A DNA stretch of 6,401 nt, taken from NCBI GenBank assembly GCA_030536095.1, contig JAUNQQ010000021.1:1-6401 (forward strand), in the 5' to 3' direction. The position numbers were made by a program, and so were the translations under genes. The stretch is from Candidatus Saccharimonadota bacterium (lineage in GTDB: Bacteria; Patescibacteriota; Saccharimonadia; Saccharimonadales; Saccharimonadaceae). Numbering within the stretch: the stretch's first letter is position 1; each line of letters begins with the position of its first letter. The notes under the pieces were generated by a model. The model saw only the letters and a program-made list of their open reading frames with translations. It ran no database searches and was not told the origin of the DNA. This document shows, piece by piece, positions 1 to 5,328 of this stretch.

Positions 1-935
1 GCTCCAGCCGTATTTACAAAGAAATTATTTGGATTACTCTCTAATGCCTCAAGAACATCTTTTCTTTGTTCTGCTATTTTTGGCTGATTACTAAAGAATA
101 AATCATTTGAATAAAGAGAGTCCAAAAGAATCCCATAATGAACCTTATCGTTCTCCTCTGAGAATCTAATAAAATAGGCGAACTCTACAGCTTGTTTATT
201 TTGCCCACCTCCGCCACCTTTCATCATCTTGAGTTCAAAAATGTAGTAATGTCCGTTATGCTTGAATACTATATCTGGAACTTTGCTTTGTTCGATAGCT
301 CTAGATTCCATTTTCAAATCAAGCTCTTTAAGCAACCGCTCAAAGCATTTCTTGCCAGTTTTGTCTGGTAAGAAATAATAGTCGTCATCAGTAATGACTT
401 TATTTTCATCTTGAAGATTATATGTAGTATATGGTTTAAGTAAGTCCTCAAACTTAATAATAGAGGTTTTCGAATTGCGTTTATGCGAATAATTATCGCA
501 AACAACTTGAAGAATAGAGTTTGTATAACCATGACTCTTATACATACCATGTCGTTCTCTACAATAGAGGACTAAAATCTCGTATAGGAACTCGTATTTT
601 TCATCTTTTGGCAAATCCTTATAAGCCGCATAGCTTGCGTTATAGACCATAAAGAACTGGCAGAAAGATGAATAGTTTATATTCTCTGTGCTATCGAGGA
701 CAGACTCAATAGCCTCAATAATTTCTCTAATATTTTCGCTATTCTTATCCTTGCCCATAGAAACGGCTACCTCAAAAGCCGTAATAAGGTCTATTAGCTT
801 TTCGTTGTTTGTCGTGAGCTCGTTCTTCTTCTCAGCCCTTAGCGGGATTACTACTTTATCTTTTGCGTAATATGGGTCAAATAAGCCCTCTGGGTGCTCC
901 TTAGAGTAATCAAAATAGCGCTTGTTGTCTAACAT
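1..935 (-). CDS. Type II restriction endonuclease, PD-(D/E)XK type (partial, C-terminus beyond left edge)
   Basis: An open frame with no stop runs from ATG at 935 to the left edge, giving 311 residues, so the 3' end is missing from the window. The N-terminal 200 residues are mostly helical-looking and match nothing I recognise. A nuclease core is visible near the C-terminal end: VPDIVF with Asp221, then a beta-strand YYIFELK with Glu234 and Lys236. This fits the PD-D...ExK metal-binding site of type II endonucleases. Five consecutive glycines (240-244) and QNKQ follow directly. The start is supported by AAAGGAA five bases upstream. The gene overlaps the methyltransferase by 26 bp, the classical layout of a restriction-modification pair, so the endonuclease should cut the unmethylated form of the partner's site. 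Being second in the operon, with an internal ribosome site, suits later endonuclease production. The recognition sequence cannot be read from the protein. The function is inferred from motif plus context. Confidence 0.8.
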   Translation of the reverse strand, partial: MLDNKRYFDYSKEHPEGLFDPYYAKDKVVIPLRAEKKNELTTNNEKLIDLITAFEVAVSMGKDKNSENIREIIEAIESVLDSTENINYSSFCQFFMVYNASYAAYKDLPKDEKYEFLYEILVLYCRERHGMYKSHGYTNSILQVVCDNYSHKRNSKTSIIKFEDLLKPYTTYNLQDENKVITDDDYYFLPDKTGKKCFERLLKELDLKMESRAIEQSKVPDIVFKHNGHYYIFELKMMKGGGGGQNKQAVEFAYFIRFSEENDKVHYGILLDSLYSNDLFFSNQPKIAEQRKDVLEALESNPNNFFVNTAG

Positions 936-1983
936 TTAGATTCCTTTCGTTTAGCTTATTATCGTCATACGAAATGGCTACAACAGGCATTTCGTGGGTT
1001 TTGTATAAATCGTTATACGCTTTCTCAATAATTGCCCTACAAGTCATAAAATCCAAACGGCGGCGGCGCTGTCCGTTTTTCATATTGCCCTTAAATGGGC
1101 TCAGAATTATATCGCTCGTTTCTTGCCTTATTTCGGAAAGAATATCATTACATTTCTCAATAAATGCTTTTTTGTCGCTTTCCTTAATCTCAATATCTAT
1201 AAGCGTCAATAATCTAGAAGAAACCTTAATACGATTCTCCCAGTCATATTTGATATTGTCCTTAAAATCAAATTTAATCATATTTGCTGGATTTGTCGTA
1301 TCTACACAACGAACCGCAAGCCAACCACTAGGCTCGTTAAATGTCATATCTAGATTACCGACTGGCTTTACTCGTAAGTTCTCGATATTGCCTAAGCTAT
1401 TTACATAAGTATCATTCTTATACACCTTTACTTCCGATAAGCTCTTAAAGCTGCCGTCAAAACAGGCTACGATAACTGGATTCTCAGTATCATCAAAGGG
1501 GTTTTCCTCAAGGATAGTAATACTAGATAAAAGATTCTTTTGACCGTAATTCGAGTTAATAAATGTTTCTGGTATTATGGCGACAACATTCTTTTGCGCC
1601 TCTATCATCTTATCTAGCGCAATCAAATATACATCATTATATCTGGAAGTGGCAAAATATTTTTCTAGCTCACTAGCCAATCCTTTTCTGGCGGCGGAAT
1701 AATTTGATATGTATGGCGGATTAGTAATAATAATGGCGTTATCGAGATGAGGAATATCCAATAAAGAATCGTTGTGTTTCCAAGCGAGCTTGTCGTCTAT
1801 ATCCAAGCCAACAACTTCAGAAAAACCGCATTTCTCTTTTGCCGCTCTTAGTAAATCTCCAGCGCCAGCAAAAGGGTCATACGCAATAGAAGAACCACTA
1901 TCTTTGATAAACTCCAAAACTTGAGGCTTAAGCCAAAGCTCATCTTTTGTAAAGAATTGACCTAATACTCGCTTTTTATCCAT
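910..1983 (-). CDS. Type II DNA adenine N6-methyltransferase (gamma-type motif order)
   Basis: The 357-residue protein has the motif order X, I, IV typical of gamma-class m6A methyltransferases. GQFFT at residues 8-12 is motif X. DPFAGAGDLL at 36-45 is motif I, the S-adenosylmethionine site. GLDID at 59-63 is the acidic motif II. TNPPYI around 87-92 is motif IV, the catalytic NPPY that flips and methylates adenine. The region after about residue 200 is less recognisable and probably holds the target recognition domain. The length is normal for a stand-alone type II enzyme. It would protect host and element DNA against the overlapping endonuclease. The ATG at 1983 has no Shine-Dalgarno sequence. 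Instead an extended -10 box sits six bases upstream, pointing to a leaderless mRNA. A type IIG/Eco57I enzyme is unlikely, because the nuclease is a separate protein. Confidence 0.92.
   Translation of the reverse strand: MDKKRVLGQFFTKDELWLKPQVLEFIKDSGSSIAYDPFAGAGDLLRAAKEKCGFSEVVGLDIDDKLAWKHNDSLLDIPHLDNAIIITNPPYISNYSAARKGLASELEKYFATSRYNDVYLIALDKMIEAQKNVVAIIPETFINSNYGQKNLLSSITILEENPFDDTENPVIVACFDGSFKSLSEVKVYKNDTYVNSLGNIENLRVKPVGNLDMTFNEPSGWLAVRCVDTTNPANMIKFDFKDNIKYDWENRIKVSSRLLTLIDIEIKESDKKAFIEKCNDILSEIRQETSDIILSPFKGNMKNGQRRRRLDFMTCRAIIEKAYNDLYKTHEMPVVAISYDDNKLNERNLNVRQQALF
941..947 (-). promoter_or_regulatory. Ribosome binding site of the endonuclease gene
   Basis: AAAGGAA on the minus strand lies five bases before the ATG at 935 and inside the end of the methyltransferase gene. 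It decides the endonuclease start. It also contrasts with the first gene of the operon, which appears leaderless and needs no such site. Confidence 0.6.
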
Positions 1984-1989
1984 GTTACT

Positions 1990-1998
1990 ATTATACCA
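1990..1998 (-). promoter_or_regulatory. Extended -10 promoter of the methyltransferase-endonuclease operon (leaderless)
   Basis: The minus strand reads TGGTATAAT, a perfect extended -10 element (TGnTATAAT). Its TATAAT (1995 down to 1990) is separated from the ATG at 1983 by six bases, so transcription should start at or next to the A of the ATG. No good -35 hexamer is seen 16-18 bp upstream, which an extended -10 can tolerate. Confidence 0.7.
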
Positions 1999-2028
1999 AA
2001 ATTTTTCATTGTAACACGATTTTGGTAT
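1993..2028. repeat. Inverted repeat overlapping the methyltransferase -10 box, candidate operator
   Basis: The arms ATACCAAAAT (1993-2002) and ATTTTGGTAT (2019-2028) are perfect 10-bp complements, 16 bp apart. The left arm overlaps the -10 box of the methyltransferase promoter, and the right arm touches the likely -35 of the regulator promoter. The position between divergent genes fits a repressor or activator site, probably for the adjacent MerR-like protein. Binding is inferred only. Confidence 0.55.
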
Positions 2029-2056
2029 TGTGTTAAATTATACAATGGTGTATAAT
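2028..2056 (+). promoter_or_regulatory. Promoter of the MerR-like regulator gene (leaderless)
   Basis: A perfect TATAAT at 2051-2056 lies 17 bp after a weak -35 match, TTGTGT at 2028-2033. Seven bases separate the -10 box from the ATG at 2064, so the transcript should begin at or just before the start codon. No Shine-Dalgarno sequence precedes the ATG. Confidence 0.7.
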
Positions 2057-2058
2057 TT
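2035..2058. repeat. 24-bp palindrome covering the regulator -10 box, candidate autoregulatory operator
   Basis: The arms AAATTATACA (2035-2044) and TGTATAATTT (2049-2058) are perfect 10-bp complements around a 4-bp centre. The right arm contains the whole TATAAT of the regulator promoter, so a bound protein would block or remodel that promoter. The sequence differs from the first inverted repeat, so the two may bind different proteins or different conformers. AT-rich promoter sequence can form palindromes by chance, but ten perfect pairs with a short centre is notable. Confidence 0.55.
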
Positions 2059-2063
2059 GAAAT

Positions 2064-2906
2064 ATGAAAGAAAACTCCTCACAAAAATTACACTTCGTAG
2101 CTATGGGAGGAACGGCCAGAAACCTTGCTAAAGTTCCTCTCGAAACGAGAAAAAAGCTGGCAAAAGTATGGACTGAGCCGAGAATTGGACTCAGGAGCGA
2201 AAGCGCCACTTATCGCTTTATAAATTATTTAGACGAAACTGGTCTATTACCAGATTCCAGAAACGGCAATAAGGCTGGCTGGAGAAAATTCTCCATTCGA
2301 GATTATATCTACCTAGATATAGTCGTAGCCTTAAGAAAGTTTAATGTTAAAGCAGAACAAATCCGACCTGTTTTTGAAGTCTTTTCGCAACCATATAACG
2401 ACGATAGCGACGCAAAGAACGGAAAGTCCGATTGGCTCGATATTATGATTTCCGTTAATGCTGGAGATGAAATCGAGCTCATAATTGACGAGGAATTAGG
2501 AACGGTATTTTTCGACCCAATGTCGGCTAGTATCTATGCTACCGATTCTACTGAGGGTATGCTGAGGGTCAGTATCTCAAAAATTATGAATAAGTTTCGC
2601 AAGGCTAATAACTTAAAAGAAATTGAAGTCAAAAAATCCTTTGGGGATATTGGTTTATTCCTAAGTAAATCCGAAATGAACGCCGTTCTAGATATGCGAA
2701 AAATGTCTGAAAAAGATGTCTTGACTCTGGTTAAGAAAAAGAAAGGACTTCTTAGCACACTAGAGAGCGACGCAGATATTGACGAGAACACCGTCGAGAA
2801 GATAAATTCAATTATTCCTGAAGAATATGCGAGCGTTAGCGCAGTTAAAAGAGATAAGGAGGTAGTCAATCTAAAGACTTCGACAACTAATCTATACGAA
2901 GACTAA
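2064..2906 (+). CDS. MerR-like winged-helix transcriptional regulator next to the restriction-modification operon
   Basis: The 280-residue protein carries a MerR-type DNA-binding region at about residues 40-104. An IGLRSESATYRF recognition-helix segment is followed by YLDETGLLPDSR, then GWRKFSIRDYIYLD, and VALRKFNVKAEQI as the second helix pair. These match the MerR pattern of GLL...R, Y/F-s..D and LR..g.s...I. A roughly 40-residue basic N-terminal extension precedes it. The rest (110-280) is not recognised. It includes a charged segment with KKKK near 222-227 and an acidic stretch after it. There is no cysteine, so thiol-based metal or redox sensing as in classical MerR, CueR or SoxR is unlikely. 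The length exceeds typical MerR proteins (about 110-150 residues). Divergent placement and shared operators suggest control of the methyltransferase promoter and autoregulation. An alternative is a recombination directionality factor or a partition-type protein with a MerR-like fold. Confidence 0.7.
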   Translation: MKENSSQKLHFVAMGGTARNLAKVPLETRKKLAKVWTEPRIGLRSESATYRFINYLDETGLLPDSRNGNKAGWRKFSIRDYIYLDIVVALRKFNVKAEQIRPVFEVFSQPYNDDSDAKNGKSDWLDIMISVNAGDEIELIIDEELGTVFFDPMSASIYATDSTEGMLRVSISKIMNKFRKANNLKEIEVKKSFGDIGLFLSKSEMNAVLDMRKMSEKDVLTLVKKKKGLLSTLESDADIDENTVEKINSIIPEEYASVSAVKRDKEVVNLKTSTTNLYED

Positions 2907-3009
2907 TTTGAGCCAAAAACGGCAGGATTAAGTCTTAGAACCTATTAAGTATGTAGTTATTATCAAGAGGCACTTGGAGTAATTACGCAAAAGCAGAAAG
3001 CGTGTAATT
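2907..3009. other. Gap between the regulator and the small ORF; holds inverted repeat arms
   Basis: No gene is seen. A weak TATTAT at 2958-2963, with TTAGAA at 2935-2940 as a poor -35, is the only promoter candidate for the genes that follow. No intrinsic terminator follows the regulator stop, so read-through toward the recombinase is possible. The left arms of two nested inverted repeats lie here. Confidence 0.4.
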
Positions 3010-3048
3010 ATGACTCCTGAATCAGCTAAGAATCTAATTAACTACATA
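2950..3048. repeat. Nested inverted repeats around the small-ORF start
   Basis: The outer arms TATGTAGTTA (2950-2959) and TAACTACATA (3039-3048) are perfect 10-bp complements. Nested inside them, GGAGTAATTACGC (2976-2988) pairs with 3000-3017, where GCG, TAATTA and ACTCC match with two 2-base bulges. The inner loop is 2989-2999. As RNA this would form a long stem that hides the ATG at 3010. As DNA it could be a recombinase or accessory-protein site. Confidence 0.5.
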
Positions 3049-3153
3049 AAGATATTAAAGAAAATCAAATCCACTCCAGAAAAGATAAAACGATACCAAA
3101 ACTCTATGGACGGATTTGATAAAAATGGAAAGCCGATAGTTATCGAGTTCTAA
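3010..3153 (+). CDS. Small basic protein of 47 residues, unknown function
   Basis: An ATG at 3010 opens a 47-codon frame ending with TAA at 3151-3153, 22 bp before the recombinase start on the same strand. The product begins MTPESAKNLI and is lysine-rich through residues 14-28 (LKKIKSTPEKIKR). It ends in a more ordinary segment with GKPIVIEF. There is no clear membrane segment and no known domain. No strong Shine-Dalgarno sequence is present; AGAAAG nine bases upstream is weak. The ATG lies in the right arm of the inner hairpin, so folding could limit its translation. Small basic proteins next to large serine integrases are sometimes directionality factors, but nothing here proves that. It could also be a non-coding stretch. 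Confidence 0.45.
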   Translation: MTPESAKNLINYIKILKKIKSTPEKIKRYQNSMDGFDKNGKPIVIEF

Positions 3154-3175
3154 TCTAAATTGACTATTTTAAGAT

Positions 3176-4741
3176 ATGGAAACAGACAGACGAGAAAAGC
3201 CACTTCGATACTGTATGTATATCCGCAAATCTTCTGAGGAAGAACAAGCTCAGGAGAAATCTATACCCGACCAAATCAGATATTGTGAAGATTATGCTGA
3301 GAGGGAGGGTCTTTTGATTGCGAAAAAATATCCGCCAGAATCTCGTTCTGCCAAAATGTCCAATAACCGCCCTATTTTTAATCAGATGTTAGATGATATT
3401 AGGGCTGGCAAATATGACGGAATTTTAGCTTATCACCCCGACCGCCTAGCTCGCAATATGCTTGAGGCTGGTATGATTGTAGATATGGTCGATAACGGTG
3501 TTATTAAAGACTTACAATTCCCGACACACCCATTCACGAATAATGCGAGCGGCAAGCTCAATCTTAATATCCAATTCGCTTTGTCGAAACAATATTCAGA
3601 GCACTTGAGCGAAACTGTAAAACGAGGAACAGACACAAACCTTGAACAAGGAAAGTCTAGCGGAACTTATCGCTGGGGTTATAACCGAAACGAAATAACG
3701 GGCTGGTATGAGCCAGATGATAATTTTGATTTGATTCGTAAGGGTTGGGATATGCGCTTAAGCGGTTCTACGCTCGATGAGATAGCGGAGTTCTGGGCAA
3801 ATCATAATATTCATAGAACTACCAAGATAACACGCAAAAATAAAAGAGAGCGAGTTATCTATCTCGATTCAAAACAAACCGTTTCTAATATCTTCAGAAA
3901 TCCATTTTATTACGGCATATTAGTTCAGGGCGGACAGGAAGTCGATTTGAGAAAAGTCGCTAACTTTGAGCCTATGATAACCGAAGAAGAATTTGACGCT
4001 GTTCAAGAGATGAGCTTATCAAAACGCAAAAATATAAGGAACAAAAAGCGAGAGGAGTTTTATCCTCTACGCCAGTTTGTAAGATGTAAGCATTGTGGCA
4101 ATTATATGGCTGTCGGTAAGAGCAGAAACGCCGCTGGGAAGTATTATCTTTACTATCGTTGCTCAGATAAGGACTGCCCTGTTAAGAATATTAGAGCGCA
4201 TTTTATTTTCGATAAATTATACGAGGAATTAGCAAAGCTCAAGATGAGTGTCGAGCAATACGACTTCTATAATGAATCTATATCTAAGTTCTCCGAAGAT
4301 AAAATAGCCGAGCTACGGCTCGAAAGACGGAGCTTAGAGGGCGCTAAAAAGCAGAAAGAAACGAAGATTAAGGATTTATCAAGAAACCTTGCTAGACTGC
4401 CCGAAAACGCTCCAGAAGTGGCTAAGAACGCAATTATTGAAGACATAGAAGACTTACAGAATGATGTAATTGACCTAACAAAAGAAATAAATGACCTTAA
4501 GGAGCGAATTATAAACCCAGACGATTTGAAGACTTCGATTGAAGAATTTTTGAACTTGGCAAATAATGGCGAAAATAAGATGAGAGCTGGCACGAGTGTT
4601 GAAAAAGACATTCTAGCACGAACTTTGCTTTTGAACATTGAGATTGACAACAAAAAAGAGCCCGTTTTCCTCTGGAATGAGCCCTTTAAGACTTTACTTG
4701 AATCACTTTCTGTCAATCTTGGTGCACGCGACTGGACTTGA
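3176..4741 (+). CDS. Large serine recombinase (resolvase/invertase family), probable element integrase
   Basis: The 521-residue protein has the full large serine recombinase architecture. The catalytic domain (about 10-155) contains YIRKS with nucleophile Ser19, then IPDQIRYCEDYA, and HPDRLARN carrying the conserved arginines. A helix leads into the Recombinase domain (about 160-290: GTYRWGYN, then SNIFRNPFYYGILV). A zinc ribbon follows at about 304-336 with CKHC and CSDKDC pairs. A charged coiled-coil region spans about 370-445. It would catalyse integration and excision through a Ser19-DNA linkage with a 2-bp staggered break. The start at 3176 is forced on the left by an in-frame stop six bases upstream. 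It has little Shine-Dalgarno signal; TATTTT five bases before it might act as a leaderless -10, but weakly. The last residues GARDWT and the stop are encoded inside the tRNA-Leu gene on the opposite strand. Confidence 0.95.
   Translation: METDRREKPLRYCMYIRKSSEEEQAQEKSIPDQIRYCEDYAEREGLLIAKKYPPESRSAKMSNNRPIFNQMLDDIRAGKYDGILAYHPDRLARNMLEAGMIVDMVDNGVIKDLQFPTHPFTNNASGKLNLNIQFALSKQYSEHLSETVKRGTDTNLEQGKSSGTYRWGYNRNEITGWYEPDDNFDLIRKGWDMRLSGSTLDEIAEFWANHNIHRTTKITRKNKRERVIYLDSKQTVSNIFRNPFYYGILVQGGQEVDLRKVANFEPMITEEEFDAVQEMSLSKRKNIRNKKREEFYPLRQFVRCKHCGNYMAVGKSRNAAGKYYLYYRCSDKDCPVKNIRAHFIFDKLYEELAKLKMSVEQYDFYNESISKFSEDKIAELRLERRSLEGAKKQKETKIKDLSRNLARLPENAPEVAKNAIIEDIEDLQNDVIDLTKEINDLKERIINPDDLKTSIEEFLNLANNGENKMRAGTSVEKDILARTLLLNIEIDNKKEPVFLWNEPFKTLLESLSVNLGARDWT
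4720..4741. other. Putative attachment-site region where the recombinase gene overlaps the tRNA 3' end
   Basis: These 22 bp are both the 3' end of tRNA-Leu (including the encoded CCA) and the last codons of the recombinase. The element lies downstream of the tRNA 3' end, which stays intact, as expected when an attachment site regenerates the tRNA. The exact crossover is not visible, and the partner site lies outside the window to the left. Confidence 0.5.
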
Positions 4742-4806
4742 ACCAGCACAGCCTTTCGGCCACTACCACCTCAAGGTAGCGTGTATACCAATTTCACCAC
4801 GCGTGC
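4720..4806 (-). tRNA. tRNA-Leu (anticodon GAG)
   Basis: The minus strand folds as a class II tRNA of 87 bases including an encoded CCA (4722-4720). The acceptor stem GCACGCG pairs with CGCGTGC. The D arm is GTG/CAC. The anticodon stem CTACC/GGTAG holds a loop with GAG at 4772-4770. A long variable arm (TGGCC-GAAA-GGCTG) marks it as Leu/Ser type. The T arm has CTGG, the TTCAAGT loop, and CCAG. The GAG anticodon reads CUC and CUU leucine codons. No terminator is obvious downstream, where the mobile element now begins, so the native 3' flank was probably displaced by the insertion and the transcript may run antisense into the recombinase gene. Confidence 0.96.
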
Positions 4807-4814
4807 ATAACCTT

Positions 4815-4843
4815 ATTTTACTACAAGACGAGAAAAAATGCAA
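4815..4843 (-). promoter_or_regulatory. Promoter of tRNA-Leu
   Basis: On the minus strand TTGCAT (4843 to 4838) is followed after exactly 17 bp by TAAAAT (4820 to 4815). Transcription would start about seven bases on, near 4808, so the primary transcript would have almost no 5' leader before the tRNA at 4806. Confidence 0.65.
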
Positions 4844-4860
4844 GTAGCTAAGCTGCTAGT

Positions 4861-4884
4861 AAAAAGTGGCGGGAAAACCGCCAC
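4861..4884 (-). terminator. Intrinsic terminator of the 119-residue gene
   Basis: On the minus strand GTGGCGG (4884-4878), a loop of TTTTC, and CCGCCAC (4872-4866) form a 7-bp GC-rich stem followed by TTTTT (4865-4861). The stem starts nine bases after the stop codon of the gene at 4894. There is no T-run on the other strand, so it works in one direction and separates this gene from the tRNA promoter. Confidence 0.88.
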
Positions 4885-4893
4885 AAAGAGAAA

Positions 4894-5253
4894 TTAGACT
4901 TCGGGAATTCTGCTAGCGAGATCGCTAGCATCTGACGTGGCGACCGACGCATCCCCTTGAGCGGTGTCATTTTCTAACGCAACCGACTCCGGCTCAATCG
5001 GGTCAGTAGTCTCTGGGGGCACGGTGGACAAACCCGCATTGTCCGTGTCGGGTGAGTCATCGTCCGCAAGGCGTTCCGCTGCGCGCTGCGCTAACGCCTG
5101 AGCGCTAGCACGCACGCGACGCTCAATGGCATCATACTGTTTTGCGCGTCGCTCGCGCGGAGCAGCCGCGGATTGACGCGTGCCGAAAATATGGTCACTT
5201 TCAGACGCGCCAAAAATCGCCATCTTTAACTGGGTGGACAGGGAACCTTTCAT
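4894..5253 (-). CDS. Unrecognised 119-residue protein, basic N-half and acidic disordered C-half
   Basis: I do not recognise this protein. It starts MKGSLSTQLKMAIFGASESD. A basic, alanine- and arginine-rich segment (about 30-62: RERRAKQYDAIERRV, then ASAQALAQRAAERL) should form one or two amphipathic helices. The rest (63-119) is rich in Asp, Glu, Ser, Thr and Pro and looks disordered. There is no membrane segment and no cysteine. The start is well supported: AAGGGAG lies six bases before the ATG at 5253, and a consensus promoter and a clean terminator bracket the gene. Base composition is strikingly GC-rich (41 of 60 bases in 5041-5100) compared with AT-leaning neighbours on both sides. A DNA- or RNA-binding role for the basic half is possible but unproven. 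Confidence 0.75.
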   Translation of the reverse strand: MKGSLSTQLKMAIFGASESDHIFGTRQSAAAPRERRAKQYDAIERRVRASAQALAQRAAERLADDDSPDTDNAGLSTVPPETTDPIEPESVALENDTAQGDASVATSDASDLASRIPEV

Positions 5254-5259
5254 TTTTCT

Positions 5260-5266
5260 CTCCCTT
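5260..5266 (-). promoter_or_regulatory. Ribosome binding site of the 119-residue gene
   Basis: AAGGGAG on the minus strand is six bases before the ATG at 5253. This strong site fixes the start codon and shows that the host uses Shine-Dalgarno initiation for genes with a leader. Confidence 0.75.
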
Positions 5267-5289
5267 CAAAAGGTACAATAGATAGTTAT

Positions 5290-5318
5290 ATTATACACTA
5301 TTAATTCAAATATGTCAA
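5290..5318 (-). promoter_or_regulatory. Consensus sigma-70-type promoter of the 119-residue gene
   Basis: On the minus strand a perfect TTGACA (5318-5313) is followed after exactly 17 bp by a perfect TATAAT (5295-5290). The predicted start near 5283 gives a leader of about 30 bases containing the ribosome site. Twelve of twelve consensus positions suggests strong, constitutive transcription. Confidence 0.88.
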
Positions 5319-5328
5319 GAATATCTTA

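Noticed and set aside
314..870. Short frames on either strand (314-550 minus, 688-870 plus)
   Set aside because: Both sit inside the continuous endonuclease frame that runs from 935 to the left edge and carries the PD...ExK motif.
974..1408. 144-codon plus-strand frame
   Set aside because: It lies wholly opposite the methyltransferase, which has clear catalytic motifs; the product is a low-quality Ser/Leu/Ile-rich sequence with no motif.
2534..2869. 111-codon minus-strand frame
   Set aside because: It is opposite the regulator gene and has the hydrophobic, Ser-rich look of a complement-strand shadow.
3010..3153. Small ORF as the antitoxin of a toxin-antitoxin pair
   Set aside because: The adjacent gene is a recombinase, not a toxin, and no toxin-like frame is next to it.
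4267..4749. 160-codon minus-strand frame
   Set aside because: It is antisense to the coiled-coil region of the recombinase and has no motif or ribosome site.
4638..4847. 69-codon plus-strand frame containing ATGLEPAQPFG
   Set aside because: It is the antisense of tRNA-Leu plus the recombinase end in another frame. The ATGLEPA string is the usual translation artefact of a tRNA T-arm complement.
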